64,000 bases of DNA from Burkholderiaceae bacterium 26 (GTDB lineage Bacteria; Pseudomonadota; Gammaproteobacteria; Burkholderiales; Burkholderiaceae): assembly GCA_000955795.1 (NCBI GenBank), contig JYOB01000010.1, forward strand, positions 443,637-507,636, written 5' to 3'. Position numbers and translations under genes: made by a program. The first letter of the stretch is position 1, and each line of letters begins with the position of its first letter. Shown here one piece after another: positions 10,165 to 19,275 of the stretch. Under the pieces are notes generated by a model. That model saw nothing but the letters and a program-made list of their open reading frames with translations, had not been told where the DNA came from and did not search any database.

Positions 10165-11274
10165 CTACTGCGGCGAGCTCGCCGGCTTGTTGGTCGCGTT
10201 GGCAGACACCGGCTTGTAGTCGACTGCCGCGCCAAACTGCTTGATGGTAGCAAACGGGACTTCGCCCACGATCGTCAGCCAGAAATCGGCAACTCGTCGC
10301 ACCATCACGTGGGTAGCGCCCTGCGAGATAAAGCCTTCGCGGCGCGTACGCTTTTCAGAGACAGGCTCGATAAAGAGCGACAGCCCTGCCAACCCGTCAC
10401 TAAACACGACCTGCTGGACTTCGAAACCGGCACCGTTCTTGCCAGCCGGCGCAATATCGCCCAGCGGACGGCGGACCTCACGGATCTTCTGGAAGCCCTT
10501 GACAGGGTTGCCGATCGTCCAGCCTTGCTCGGCCAGGTTAGTCGGCTGGGTCACGATCTCGTACTGATTCCAGCCGTTCAGGTTCTTGAGCGCAGTGACG
10601 ATCTTCTGCTTTTCCGACGGCACACCCAACTCAACTTGCGAGAAGGCCACCTGTTCAAGCACCTTGCCGTCTTCACCGATGGTCTGGGCGCGCATCAGCA
10701 AACCACTGTTACGCTCCGCCCAGATTCGGTAGGCATAACGGTAGCCGTCCTTCGGATCGAGCTGAAAGACCTCACAATCCATGCCTGCGACGCGCTCGGC
10801 CGGCAGGTGGCGCATGTCGTATTGATCAAGCACATCGCCATTGGTGGTGGCGAGCAGCGCGGGGAAGCTGTCCTTGTGTTCCTGCTTCTCCGTCACAACG
10901 AGTTTGACGTCGTAAATCAGGTTCCGAACGACGTCATTGTGGCGCAGCATTTCCCGCTGCTTGCCGTCCAGCGCTTCGACGCGCTCGTACTCGTTGTTGA
11001 AAAGATCAGCGTAATGCTGGATGCGGGTGGAATGCATGCCGGTGCCACGCTGATACGTGAGCGTGCCGACATAGTTCTGCTTGAGCGCTGCGCGATGGAT
11101 TTTTGCAAGCCAGGAGGCGGCCTCCTTGTGCGGCATGGGATCGGGCTGCGGCTGCGCAGCTGTCGCCAGCGCCGAAACACACAGAAGAAGAAAAATTGAC
11201 CGACGAACGGCCTGCAGCTTGCGGGCGCCTGCCCCGGCAACGGGGTGCCACACCTTCGACATGGATGCCCGCAT
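10165..11274 (-). CDS. rseB: Sigma-E regulatory protein RseB/MucB
   Basis: RseB is a periplasmic protein that shields RseA from regulated proteolysis until lipopolysaccharide or outer-membrane stress releases it. The 369 aa start with a signal peptide (hydrophobic run SIFLLLCVSALATA at about 26-39), then the lipoprotein-carrier-like MucB domain (SWLAKIHRAALKQNYVGTLTY) and the smaller C-terminal domain. It starts in a TAATG overlap with rseA and has AGGA 5 nt upstream. The fold is related to LolA/LolB. Confidence 0.93.
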   Translation of the reverse strand: MRASMSKVWHPVAGAGARKLQAVRRSIFLLLCVSALATAAQPQPDPMPHKEAASWLAKIHRAALKQNYVGTLTYQRGTGMHSTRIQHYADLFNNEYERVEALDGKQREMLRHNDVVRNLIYDVKLVVTEKQEHKDSFPALLATTNGDVLDQYDMRHLPAERVAGMDCEVFQLDPKDGYRYAYRIWAERNSGLLMRAQTIGEDGKVLEQVAFSQVELGVPSEKQKIVTALKNLNGWNQYEIVTQPTNLAEQGWTIGNPVKGFQKIREVRRPLGDIAPAGKNGAGFEVQQVVFSDGLAGLSLFIEPVSEKRTRREGFISQGATHVMVRRVADFWLTIVGEVPFATIKQFGAAVDYKPVSANATNKPASSPQ

Positions 11275-11906
11275 TATTCCTGATTGGAGTCCTGGGTGTT
11301 CGCCACCCCATTGGCCACTGCACGCAGATACGGAACCACCATACCGTTGGTCGCTGATTGCCGGTGGGCGCTCAGGTATTCATCCAGACGGGCGTCACGA
11401 ATCATCGGCGTATTGTCAGTTGCCGCCACCGTTAGTGCCTGTGCGCCAGTAGCTTGCGTCGCTTTGGCGACCAATGCGGGAGAGCCTTCAGCGCCATCGG
11501 CAGGACCGCGCAATTGCGGCACAACGACCCAGCTAACGGCCGCCACCGCCGCAGCCACGGCGGTCGTAGGCATGATCCGGCGGACCCAAGTGGGACTGAC
11601 CAGGAAGCGGTGCCTTTCTTGAGTTTTGGCACGCTGCGCTACTGCCGGCACCAGCAGATGCGGCTCGGCGTCGAGCTTGGCCGAGAACCGGCTGAGAAAA
11701 TCTTCAGAAGAACGCGTGTTCAGCAAATCTTCCGACCGAAGCACATCGCCGATCAGTTGATACTCGCGCCAATGCGCTGCGCCCTCGCCATCCTTGGCGA
11801 GTTCGACGGCAGACGACACCTCGTGCGCTGCGACTTCACCGTCCATCAAGGCAGAGATGCGTTGTGCGAACTCCGCTTCTGCCGTTTGCAATTGAGCCTG
11901 ACCCAT
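11274..11906 (-). CDS. rseA: Anti-sigma-E factor RseA/MucA
   Basis: RseA is an inner-membrane protein whose N-terminus holds sigma-E inactive. Residues 12-75 form the RseA N-terminal domain (AQRISALMDGEVAAHEV, then HWREYQLIGDVLRSED). One membrane helix follows at about 111-130, then a periplasmic tail that would contact RseB. The start at 11906 (210 aa) has a GGGGTCGGGA sequence just upstream; the 11 extra residues of the longer frame look non-coding. A periplasmic DegS-type cleavage site cannot be placed from sequence alone. Confidence 0.92.
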   Translation of the reverse strand: MGQAQLQTAEAEFAQRISALMDGEVAAHEVSSAVELAKDGEGAAHWREYQLIGDVLRSEDLLNTRSSEDFLSRFSAKLDAEPHLLVPAVAQRAKTQERHRFLVSPTWVRRIMPTTAVAAAVAAVSWVVVPQLRGPADGAEGSPALVAKATQATGAQALTVAATDNTPMIRDARLDEYLSAHRQSATNGMVVPYLRAVANGVANTQDSNQE

Positions 11907-12013
11907 TTCCCGACCCCAAAAACTCCAACGTCCAATCAACGATCCGAGAGAAGACTTCCCGAGGTTTCACCGTTTGCAGCCGCATGCGGCCGCCGGCTTG
12001 TCATATCGGCTGG

Positions 12014-12613
12014 CTACCACCGTTTGCCCTCCACTGTTCCCAGCAGGGGGCGCAATTTCTCGGCAATCGCCTCACGCGCCCGGAAGATGCGGGACCGGAC
12101 CGTGCCGATCGGGCATTCCATCGCTTCAGCGATTTCCTCATAGCTCAGACCCTCGATCTCCCGGAGTGTGATTGCGGTACGCAATTCCTCGGGCAGCGCT
12201 TCCATTGCACGGTTGACCGTTTCGGCCACCTGCTTGGTGTGCAGCATGGAGTCCGGCGTATTGATATCCCTTAGTAGCTCACCGTCGGCAAAAGTTTCAG
12301 CCTCTTCGGTGTCGATGTCGCTGGACGATTCAGGGCGCCGCCCCTGAGTCGCCAGGTAGTTCTTGGCCGTATTGACGGCGATGCGATACAGCCACGTATA
12401 GAACGCGGATTCCCCCCGAAATTGGGGCAGCGCACGGTATGCCTTGATAAAGGCATCCTGTGCCACATCCTCGACTTCGGCCGGGTCACGGACCAGGCGC
12501 GAGACGAGCCGAATGATCTTCCGGTGGTACTTGACCACCAGCAGCTCAAACGCTCGCTTGTCGCCTTGCTGGACGCGCTCGACGAGGATCTGGTCGGCTT
12601 CGCGTTCGCTCAC
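12014..12613 (-). CDS. rpoE: RNA polymerase sigma-E factor (RpoE/AlgU)
   Basis: This is an ECF sigma factor for envelope stress. The 199 aa begin with a GTG codon and closely follow the E. coli RpoE N-terminus (DQILVERVQQGDKRAFELLV). Region 2 contains DVAQDAFIKAYRALPQFRGE and region 4 has EIEGLSYEEIAEAMECPIGT with its helix-turn-helix. An AGGTGAAG sequence upstream can serve as ribosome site. The gene heads the rpoE-rseA-rseB-mucD block. I could not assign its own sigma-E-type promoter with confidence. Confidence 0.96.
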   Translation of the reverse strand: MSEREADQILVERVQQGDKRAFELLVVKYHRKIIRLVSRLVRDPAEVEDVAQDAFIKAYRALPQFRGESAFYTWLYRIAVNTAKNYLATQGRRPESSSDIDTEEAETFADGELLRDINTPDSMLHTKQVAETVNRAMEALPEELRTAITLREIEGLSYEEIAEAMECPIGTVRSRIFRAREAIAEKLRPLLGTVEGKRW

Positions 12614-12674
12614 GGATTCTTCACCTGCAGTGTATCGCCTTGAATTTTTGTGACTTGGAAACGTTGTATTTTAC

Positions 12675-13166
12675 CTACGACACACCGGACACCTGGGAGG
12701 CCACCCGTGGAGGCCCCAGGCGCAACAGACTTCGCATACGACGTAGCGTCCCGGCGGAAAACCATGGCGGTATCAGCACAAAAATCTGCGGACACCACCC
12801 CCGACGCGCGACACCAAGGACCAAGATGCGTTCTCCGAGCGGCCACGACCATAACAGAGGCGCATTTTGGACCGCTTCTGCCGCTTTCAATCGGACTTGC
12901 CATACAGCTTGGCCGGGCTCTCCGTCTTCTTTGAGACGAGCGCGCCACATCAGTTCCATCGCAAGCGGCGAACGGTTCACCATCAAAGGAAGGCAAGCTG
13001 CCATCGCCAACCCGCTGATGACGCCCCATGTAATCCAAGGCAATGCGGCGCCCCACGTTTTCATAGCCCAGCAAACAACGGAGCAGACAAGGGCAGCCAT
13101 GCCAAATCGACTGATCGCGCACAATCGCCGATACGGCGCTGGAAAGACAACGTGCTGGAAAATCAA
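12675..13166 (-). CDS. YgfX-like membrane protein
   Basis: A 163-aa protein with two adjacent membrane helices (about residues 21-38 and 42-62), then a cytoplasmic domain with a Trp-rich centre and an end that resembles the YgfX/CptA family of E. coli (WFSAGTLRRMRSLLRL). In E. coli CptA/YgfX affects the cytoskeleton proteins MreB and FtsZ and is paired with the antitoxin SdhE, which is not seen here. The alternative frame at 12610-13185 lacks the hydrophobic pattern, so this one was chosen. It ends 61 bp before rpoE and could be read from upstream of it. Confidence 0.65.
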   Translation of the reverse strand: MIFQHVVFPAPYRRLCAISRFGMAALVCSVVCWAMKTWGAALPWITWGVISGLAMAACLPLMVNRSPLAMELMWRARLKEDGEPGQAVWQVRLKAAEAVQNAPLLWSWPLGERILVLGVARRGWCPQIFVLIPPWFSAGTLRRMRSLLRLGPPRVASQVSGVS

Positions 13167-13213
13167 GGCAAAAACGAAGCGGCACGCGCCTTGAGGCTAC
13201 GTGCCGCCCTGCC

Positions 13214-14446
13214 TTATGGGCGCTTGAACACCAGCGTACCGTTCGTCCCGCCGAAGCCGAAGTTGTTCTTCACGGCCACATCGATCTTCATGTCACGCGC
13301 GGTGTTGGCGCAGTAATCGAGATCGCACTCGGGATCCTGATTGAAGATGTTGATGGTCGGCGGCGACACCTGGTTGTGCAGCGCCAGAACCGTGAACACC
13401 GACTCCAGACCGCCCGCCCCACCCAGCAAATGCCCGGTCATGGATTTGGTGGAATTCACGACGACCTTGCTTGCGTGATCACCGAATGCCGCCTTGATGG
13501 CTTCCGACTCGTTCTTATCCCCCAGCGGCGTAGACGTGCCGTGCGCATTCAGGTAATGGACCTGATCCGCATTCATGCCTGCATCGCGCAGTGCATTAAG
13601 CATGCAACGACGCGGGCCGTCCATGTTTGGCGCCGTCATGTGGAACGCGTCCCCGCTCATGCCGAAGCCCGCGACTTCCGCGTAGATCGTGGCGCCGCGT
13701 GCCTTGGCCGATTCGTACTCTTCCAGCACCATCACACCCGCACCCTCGCCCAGGACGAAGCCATCACGGTCCTTGTCCCAGGGGCGCGACGCGGTGGCCG
13801 GATCCTCGTTGCGCGTGGACAGCGCTCGGGCTGCGGCAAAGCCGCCGATGCCCAGCGGCGACACGGTCGATTCAGCACCGCCGGCAACCATCGCGTCAGC
13901 ATCACCCGCCTGGATCAGGCGCGCGGCCAGGCCAATGCTGTGCAGACCCGTCGTGCAAGCGGTGACGACTGCTAGGTTCGGGCCCTTCAAGCCGAACATG
14001 ATGCTCAAATGGCCAGAGATCATGTTGATGATCGAACCCGGCACAAAGAACGGCGAAATCCGGCGCGGGCCACGATCAACGTAGGTCTGGTGCGTCTCTT
14101 CGATCATCGGCAGGCCGCCGATACCGGAACCGACCAGCACACCGATGCGCTCTGCATTGGCTTCAGTCACTTCCAGCCCGCTGTCCTTCAGCGCTTGCAC
14201 GCCGGCAGCGATGCCGTAATGGATGAAGGTATCCATGTTACGGGCTTCCTTGGCCGGGATGTAATCCTCGGCGTTGAAGCCCTTCACCTCACCCGCGAAA
14301 TGCACGGCTAGGTTCGACGGATCGAATTTGGTGACGGTGGCGATCCCGGACTTGCCGGCGACCAGATTGGCCCACCCCTCGGCGACCGAGTTCCCTACCG
14401 GAGAGACCAGCCCCAGGCCGGTTACCACTACGCGACGACGGCTCAC
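13214..14446 (-). CDS. fabF: 3-oxoacyl-ACP synthase II (FabF)
   Basis: This elongating condensing enzyme of type II fatty-acid synthesis also converts palmitoleate to cis-vaccenate. The Cys-His-His triad is Cys 164 (VVTACTTGL), His 302 ([11 protein letters not shown]) and His 339 (KSMTGHLLG). The start is a GTG at 14446 with AGGA 7 nt upstream, giving 410 aa. The open frame upstream of it adds 13 non-family residues. It follows acpP, from which it is separated by a 113-bp spacer with a strong inverted repeat. Confidence 0.95.
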   Translation of the reverse strand: MSRRRVVVTGLGLVSPVGNSVAEGWANLVAGKSGIATVTKFDPSNLAVHFAGEVKGFNAEDYIPAKEARNMDTFIHYGIAAGVQALKDSGLEVTEANAERIGVLVGSGIGGLPMIEETHQTYVDRGPRRISPFFVPGSIINMISGHLSIMFGLKGPNLAVVTACTTGLHSIGLAARLIQAGDADAMVAGGAESTVSPLGIGGFAAARALSTRNEDPATASRPWDKDRDGFVLGEGAGVMVLEEYESAKARGATIYAEVAGFGMSGDAFHMTAPNMDGPRRCMLNALRDAGMNADQVHYLNAHGTSTPLGDKNESEAIKAAFGDHASKVVVNSTKSMTGHLLGGAGGLESVFTVLALHNQVSPPTINIFNQDPECDLDYCANTARDMKIDVAVKNNFGFGGTNGTLVFKRP

Positions 14447-14479
14447 TATGCTTTCCTGCAACTCTGTATCAGCGACAAA

Positions 14480-14533
14480 GGCCACAGAAAACGCGCCACC
14501 CGGTCAAACCGGACAACCGCCCTTTCTGTGGCC
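14480..14533 (-). repeat. Two-tier inverted repeat between acpP and fabF
   Basis: An 11-bp perfect outer stem (14480-14490 with 14523-14533) encloses a 5-bp inner stem (14500-14504 with 14508-14512). No long T-run follows on the minus strand, so it is not a classic terminator. As RNA it would fold just downstream of acpP and just before the fabF ribosome site. It may stabilise the abundant acpP message or dampen read-through into fabF; both roles are inference. Confidence 0.6.
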
Positions 14534-14559
14534 CGCGATGTCAAGAGATCGATTGACGC

Positions 14560-14799
14560 TTACGCCTTGACGTGGGCGGTAGCGTAATCGATGGCTTGCT
14601 GCACCGTGGTGATCTTCTCGGCTTCTTCGTCCGGGATTTCCATACCGAACTCGTCTTCCAGAGCCATCACCAGCTCAACCGTATCGAGCGAATCCGCGCC
14701 CAGATCGTTCACGAACGACGATTCGTTCTTGATGTCTGCCTCGGCCACGCCGAGTTGCTCTGCAACGATCTTCTTAACGCGTGCGTCGATGTTGTCCAT
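14560..14799 (-). CDS. acpP: Acyl carrier protein
   Basis: ACP carries growing acyl chains on a phosphopantetheine arm. The 79-aa acidic protein has the attachment serine in [11 protein letters not shown] (Ser 37). The ribosome site GGAGGG lies 5 nt before the ATG. It has its own candidate -10 element and a 185-bp upstream spacer, in keeping with the very high expression usual for acpP. AcpS encoded at 1127-1570 is the modifying enzyme. Confidence 0.98.
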   Translation of the reverse strand: MDNIDARVKKIVAEQLGVAEADIKNESSFVNDLGADSLDTVELVMALEDEFGMEIPDEEAEKITTVQQAIDYATAHVKA

Positions 14800-14837
14800 T
14801 TAACCCTCCAGGGAAGTATTCGACAAAAAGTGCGCGC

Positions 14838-14843
14838 ATTCTA
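14838..14843 (-). promoter_or_regulatory. Candidate acpP promoter -10 element
   Basis: TAGAAT is read on the minus strand about 40 bp before acpP, within the context GCTAGAATG. The matching -35 is poor (GGTTTT at a 17-bp spacing), so only the -10 is called. It would let acpP be transcribed apart from fabG. Confidence 0.5.
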
Positions 14844-14938
14844 GCAGGTTTGCGCGGCGAAAAACCGCGTTGGAATCCATGCAAAAAATGCGCTCAACAT
14901 GATGCTAAAAGCCAGTTAAATCGGCGATCACACGGGAT

Positions 14939-14954
14939 TTTGCACATGTGCAAA
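14939..14954. promoter_or_regulatory. 16-bp perfect palindrome upstream of acpP
   Basis: TTTGCACATGTGCAAA is a perfect palindrome, 30 bp after the fabG stop and about 100 bp upstream of the acpP -10. No T-run follows it, so a terminator is unlikely. Its size and symmetry suit a dimeric regulator. The regulator is unknown. Confidence 0.5.
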
Positions 14955-14984
14955 GCCCGCACACCCGCCGCCGGGACGGCTTCC

Positions 14985-15734
14985 TTATCCCATGTACATG
15001 CCGCCATTGACGTGCAGCGTCGAGCCCGTAATGTAGCCCGCCGCCGGTGACGCCAGAAAGGCAACCGCGCTGGCGATGTCCTCGGGCGCGCCGAGACGGC
15101 CCAGCGGAATCTGCGCCTTCAGCGCGGTATGCTGCTCTTCCGACAGAACCTTGGTCATGTCGGTATCGATAAAGCCCGGAGCGATGCAGTTGACCGTGAT
15201 GTTCCGGCTACCGATCTCACGCGCCAGCGCTCGAGCCATACCTTCCACGCCAGCCTTGGCCGCTGCGTAGTTCGCCTGCCCCGGGTTGCCGGCGGAGCCC
15301 ACCACCGAGGTGATGTTGATGATGCGGCCACCGCGCGCCTTCATCATCGGGCGCAACACGGCGCGCGACAGGCGGAACACGGCCGAGAGGTTCGTGTCGA
15401 TGACCGACACCCACTCTTCGTCCTTCATGCGCATCGCAAGATTGTCCTGCGTGATACCGGCATTGTTGACGAGGATATTCAGGCCACCATGCGTTTTGAT
15501 GGTTTCGTCGATGACCGCCTCGCAGCGCGCGGCGTCATTCACGTTGAGCACCACACCCGAACCCTTCACGCCGGCTTCGGCAAAGTACGCAGTGATGGCT
15601 TGCGCGCCGGCTTCCGACGTGGCCGTACCGACCACCGTCGCACCTTGGCGCGCCAGTTCCAGCGCAATGGCACGGCCGATGCCGCGCGAAGCACCGGTAA
15701 CGAGAGCAACCTGATTATTCAATGCTTGGGTCAT
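14985..15734 (-). CDS. fabG: 3-oxoacyl-ACP reductase FabG
   Basis: This NADPH-dependent short-chain dehydrogenase performs the first reduction in each fatty-acid elongation cycle. The nucleotide motif TGASRGIG is at residues 13-20. The catalytic Ser 143, Tyr 156 and Lys 160 lie in ITSVVGSAGNPGQANYAAAK. The 249-aa length is standard. It starts 14 bp after the fabD stop within fabH-fabD-fabG. Confidence 0.97.
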   Translation of the reverse strand: MTQALNNQVALVTGASRGIGRAIALELARQGATVVGTATSEAGAQAITAYFAEAGVKGSGVVLNVNDAARCEAVIDETIKTHGGLNILVNNAGITQDNLAMRMKDEEWVSVIDTNLSAVFRLSRAVLRPMMKARGGRIINITSVVGSAGNPGQANYAAAKAGVEGMARALAREIGSRNITVNCIAPGFIDTDMTKVLSEEQHTALKAQIPLGRLGAPEDIASAVAFLASPAAGYITGSTLHVNGGMYMG

Positions 15735-15748
15735 ACGAATCCCGTTGA

Positions 15749-16678
15749 TTATTTGAGTTGGCCCAGCACGGCTTCCAGCGACGCCGGATCGAAGATCGCG
15801 TCACCGACGATCTCGCCATCGATACGCTTGACCAGACCGGCCAGCACCTTGCCAGGCCCACACTCGACCACGCGGGTAACGCCGTCGGCCTTCATCTTCT
15901 GGACCGCCTCAACCCAGCGCACCGGCGATGCTGCCTGGCGCACCAGCGCATCCTTGATGGCAGCCGGGTCGCTCACCACAGCCACGTCCACGTTATTGAT
16001 GACAGGAATCACCGGGGCATTGACCGTCACGCTGGCGAGATACTCGCGCAGACGATCCGACGCCGGCTTGAGCAGAGACGAATGGAACGGCGCCGACACC
16101 GGCAGCGGCAGCGCCCGCTTGGCGCCCTTGGCCTTGGCGATTTCGCAAGCCTTCTCGACGGCCGCCTTGGCGCCCGCGATTACCACCTGGGCCGGTGCGT
16201 TGAAGTTCACAGCCTCGACCACACCCGCGACCGAAGCTTCGGCGCATGCTGCACGCACGTCGTCGTCCGACAGGCCGAGGATCGCAGCCATGCCGCCCTC
16301 GCCCACCGGCACGGCTTCCTGCATCGCCTTGGCGCGGAAACGCACCAGCGGTACAGCGTCTTTGAACGCGATGGCACCCGCGGCGACCAGCGCCGAATAC
16401 TCGCCAAGGCTATGGCCGGCCACGACGGTTGGCGTCGGGCCACCGGCAGCCTGCCACGCACGATAAACGGCAACCGCCGCCGTCAGCATGACAGGCTGCG
16501 TGTTGGTCGTCAGGTTGAGTTCTTCTGCCGGACCTTCGGCGATCAGTTTGCCGATGTCCTGGCCCAGCGCGTCGGACGCCTCGGCCAGCGTGGCCGCCAC
16601 GGCCGGATGATCGGCAAACGCATTGAGCATGCCGACCGATTGCGAACCCTGGCCGGGGAAGACGAAAGCGAATGTCAT
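15749..16678 (-). CDS. fabD: Malonyl-CoA:ACP transacylase FabD
   Basis: It loads malonate onto ACP for chain extension. The oxyanion-hole segment FPGQGSQSVGM is at residues 7-17, the nucleophile in GHSLGEY is Ser 90, and the partner His 199 is in APFHSSLL. The length is 309 aa as in E. coli. It sits 32 bp after fabH and 14 bp before fabG. Confidence 0.97.
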   Translation of the reverse strand: MTFAFVFPGQGSQSVGMLNAFADHPAVAATLAEASDALGQDIGKLIAEGPAEELNLTTNTQPVMLTAAVAVYRAWQAAGGPTPTVVAGHSLGEYSALVAAGAIAFKDAVPLVRFRAKAMQEAVPVGEGGMAAILGLSDDDVRAACAEASVAGVVEAVNFNAPAQVVIAGAKAAVEKACEIAKAKGAKRALPLPVSAPFHSSLLKPASDRLREYLASVTVNAPVIPVINNVDVAVVSDPAAIKDALVRQAASPVRWVEAVQKMKADGVTRVVECGPGKVLAGLVKRIDGEIVGDAIFDPASLEAVLGQLK

Positions 16679-16710
16679 GGCTCGTATTGTTCGTTCTGGA
16701 AATTCGTCGA

Positions 16711-17691
16711 TCAGAAGCGCAGCAGCGCGGCGCCCCAGGTAAAGCCGCCGCCCACGCCTTCAAGCATCACGTGCTGACCGCGCTGGATACGGCCGTCGCG
16801 CACAGCAACGTCGAGCGCCAGCGGGATCGACGCTGCAGACGTGTTGCCGTGCTCGTCGACGGTCACGATCAGGCGCTCGTTGGAGAGACCCAGCTTCTTG
16901 GTCGTGCCCTGCATGATGCGGATGTTCGCCTGGTGCGGAATCAACCAGTCGACTTGCGAGGCATCAAGCTCTGCTGCCGCCAGTGCTTCACGGGCAACCT
17001 TGTCGAGCACCGTGACGGCCAGCTTGAAGACAGCCTGACCATCCATGTACAGGAAGGCGCTGCCCTGAATTGCACCTGCGGCAACGTTGCCCGGCACGCA
17101 CAGGATGTTGGCGTGGCTGCCGTCAGCATGCAGCGCAGTCGACAGGATGCCCGGCTCATCGGAAGCCTGCAGCACCACGGCGCCAGCGCCATCGCCAAAC
17201 AGCACGCAAGTGGTGCGATCGCTGAAATCGATGATGCGCGAGAAAACTTCCGAGCCAATCACGAGCACGTTGCGGTACGCACCCGAGCGGATAAATTTGT
17301 CGGCGATCGCCAGGGCGTAGACGAAACCGGAACACACGGCCTGCACGTCGAACGCAGGGCAGCCGTTGATGATGCCGAGCTTTTGCTGCACCAGGCAAGC
17401 TGTGCTCGGGAACACAAAATCCGGCGTGGACGTCGCCACCAGGATCAGGTCGAGTTCGGAACGATCGATGCCGGCGGCTTCGATCGCGCGCTCAGCCGCC
17501 TTTACTGCGAGGTCACTGCACGTGACATCAGGCTCGGCGAAATGACGCGCCCTGATGCCGCTGCGCGAGACGATCCATTCGTCGCTCGTCTCAATACCCT
17601 TCTCGGCCAATTGGGCTGCCAGTTCGTCATTGGTGACCCGCTTGGGCGGCAGGTAGCTGCCCGTACCGATGATCCTTGCGAAACGTGTCAT
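16711..17691 (-). CDS. fabH: 3-oxoacyl-ACP synthase III (FabH)
   Basis: It starts fatty-acid synthesis by condensing acetyl-CoA with malonyl-ACP. The nucleophile is Cys 120 ([15 protein letters not shown]); the His is in [12 protein letters not shown] and the Asn in [14 protein letters not shown]. The start at 17691 ([16 protein letters not shown]) gives 326 aa; 40 upstream codons in the open frame look non-coding. It follows plsX by 37 bp. Confidence 0.96.
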   Translation of the reverse strand: MTRFARIIGTGSYLPPKRVTNDELAAQLAEKGIETSDEWIVSRSGIRARHFAEPDVTCSDLAVKAAERAIEAAGIDRSELDLILVATSTPDFVFPSTACLVQQKLGIINGCPAFDVQAVCSGFVYALAIADKFIRSGAYRNVLVIGSEVFSRIIDFSDRTTCVLFGDGAGAVVLQASDEPGILSTALHADGSHANILCVPGNVAAGAIQGSAFLYMDGQAVFKLAVTVLDKVAREALAAAELDASQVDWLIPHQANIRIMQGTTKKLGLSNERLIVTVDEHGNTSAASIPLALDVAVRDGRIQRGQHVMLEGVGGGFTWGAALLRF

Positions 17692-17728
17692 GTGCGGTGG
17701 GGTGAAATCTGACTCGGGAGCGACGCGT

Positions 17729-18790
17729 TCAAGCAGCGTCAGCAGCCGGAGTGGAAGTGGAGACCGGCGCAGCGCCCGCTGCGTCATGGTGCGATTCGAA
17801 CGCCTGCGCAATGCGGGCGATCACGCCGTTAGCCGCAGCGTCGTAGGCACGCTTGATGGCCCACTCGAACGCGTAGGCATCGGCCGAGCCGTGGCTCTTG
17901 ATGACCAGACCACGCAGACCGAGCAGCGCGGCGCCATTGTAGCGCCGATGATCCACGCGTCGTTTGAAACGCGTCAATACCGGCAGCGCCACGACGGCGA
18001 GCAGCTTCGTGAACCACGAGCGGCTGAACTCCTGGCGCAGCATCTCACCGATCATTTTGGCTAGGCCTTCGGTGCTCTTGAGCGCCACGTTTCCGACAAA
18101 GCCATCGCAGACAACAATGTCGGTCGTGCCCTTGAAGATGTCGTTGCCTTCAACGTTGCCGAAGAAGTTCAGGTCAGAAGCGCGCAGCAGCTCACCCGCC
18201 TGCTTGACGACCTCGTTGCCCTTGATGACCTCTTCGCCAATGTTCAGCAGGCCAACCGTCGGGCGAGGCTTCTGCTCAACGACCGACACCATCGCCGAGG
18301 CCATCTGCGCGAACTGCAGCAGGTGCTCGGGCTCGCAGTCGGCGTTGGCACCAAGGTCCAGCACGGTGGTGCCAGCACCTTTCTCGTTCGGGATGGCGGT
18401 AGCGATTGCCGGGCGATCAATGCCGTCCAGCGTCTTGAGAACGTAACGCGACACAGCCATCAACGCGCCGGTATTGCCCGCGGAAACGCACGCCTGAGCG
18501 GCGCCTTCCTTAAGCTGGTTGATGGCCACGCGCATCGAAGAATCTTTCTTCTTGCGCAGCGCCACCTCGACCGGATCGTCCATCGACACCACCTCGGAGG
18601 CGGGAACGATGTGGACGCGCGGGTTCGCGGTAGCGTGGAGTCGCTTGAGCTGCGCCGCGATGGCATCGGGCTGCCCGACGAGCAGCATTTCGACGTCTTC
18701 GTGTGCGGCGAGAAAATGAATCGCTGCAGGGATTGTCACGCCAACGCCGTGATCACCACCCATGCAGTCGATGGCAAGCTTGATGGTCAT
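17729..18790 (-). CDS. plsX: Phosphate acyltransferase PlsX
   Basis: PlsX makes acyl-phosphate from acyl-ACP, feeding PlsY in phospholipid synthesis. The start [15 protein letters not shown] at 18790 is the family N-terminus and gives 353 aa; the longer frame to 18850 is not supported. Family blocks such as [12 protein letters not shown] and [13 protein letters not shown] are present. An intrinsic terminator at 18883-18914 separates it from rpmF, so part of its expression may come from a promoter after that terminator. Confidence 0.95.
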   Translation of the reverse strand: MTIKLAIDCMGGDHGVGVTIPAAIHFLAAHEDVEMLLVGQPDAIAAQLKRLHATANPRVHIVPASEVVSMDDPVEVALRKKKDSSMRVAINQLKEGAAQACVSAGNTGALMAVSRYVLKTLDGIDRPAIATAIPNEKGAGTTVLDLGANADCEPEHLLQFAQMASAMVSVVEQKPRPTVGLLNIGEEVIKGNEVVKQAGELLRASDLNFFGNVEGNDIFKGTTDIVVCDGFVGNVALKSTEGLAKMIGEMLRQEFSRSWFTKLLAVVALPVLTRFKRRVDHRRYNGAALLGLRGLVIKSHGSADAYAFEWAIKRAYDAAANGVIARIAQAFESHHDAAGAAPVSTSTPAADAA

Positions 18791-18882
18791 GCGAGTCTGA
18801 GTTGCGGTTTCACGTGCGGCTCCGGCCGTTGGCGCGCGTATGGTACACAAACCCGTACACGCATTGCCGAATTTCGCTCAAC

Positions 18883-18914
18883 AAAAAAGCGGCAAATTGG
18901 CTTGCCGCTTTTTT
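18883..18914 (-). terminator. Intrinsic terminator between rpmF and plsX
   Basis: On the minus strand the stem has 13 bp (18883-18895 with 18902-18914), a 6-nt loop and a run of six T. The A-tract on the other side makes it potentially bidirectional. It lies 66 bp after the rpmF stop and 92 bp before the plsX start, inside what is usually one operon. Confidence 0.8.
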
Positions 18915-18980
18915 GCTTGCATCATGAACCTGTGCGTTCAGACCAGCCCAACACGCTTGCCAGAAAACTGGCAAATCGCA

Positions 18981-19160
18981 TCAGTCGTTCTTGGTCTTCA
19001 CAACCTTGCGGCCACGATAGTAGCCGTTCGGGCTCACGTGGTGACGCAGGTGCACTTCGCCGGTGGTCGGCTCGACAGCGACCGGGGCCACCGTCAGGAA
19101 ATCGTGCGAACGATGCATGCCGCGCTTGGACGGCGACTTCTTGTTTTGTTGAACAGCCAT
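18981..19160 (-). CDS. rpmF: 50S ribosomal protein L32
   Basis: A 59-aa basic protein starting [20 protein letters not shown], the standard L32 beginning, and ending [18 protein letters not shown] lies 7 nt before the ATG. The zinc-binding cysteines of some L32 proteins are absent, so this is the zinc-free (C-minus) form; the usual Cys position near [13 protein letters not shown] is occupied by other residues. Its place in yceD-rpmF-plsX is conserved across proteobacteria. Confidence 0.97.
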   Translation of the reverse strand: MAVQQNKKSPSKRGMHRSHDFLTVAPVAVEPTTGEVHLRHHVSPNGYYRGRKVVKTKND

Positions 19161-19196
19161 GACTGACTCCTAAGCAATTTGATCAATTTTATCACA

Positions 19197-19237
19197 TCAC
19201 ACGGAGCCGGAGCGTAGCCATTCCGGTAGGCGTGTGA
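19197..19237 (-). repeat. Hairpin between yceD and rpmF
   Basis: A 7-bp outer stem (19197-19203 with 19231-19237) and a 5-bp inner stem (19207-19211 with 19222-19226) are separated by a small internal loop. It lies 37 bp before the rpmF ATG and has no T-run. As RNA it could be a processing or ribosomal-protein feedback site; this is inference. Confidence 0.5.
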
Positions 19238-19275
19238 AACGTACTGCCATCAGCGCGCGCAATACTCGCGCACGC

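Noticed and set aside
12614-12700. A sigma-E autoregulatory promoter before rpoE
   Set aside because: I could not find a convincing GAACTT/TCTGA pair at the right spacing.
12610-13185. An alternative 191-codon frame in the YgfX-like locus
   Set aside because: It lacks the two membrane helices and YgfX-like end that the 12675-13166 frame shows.
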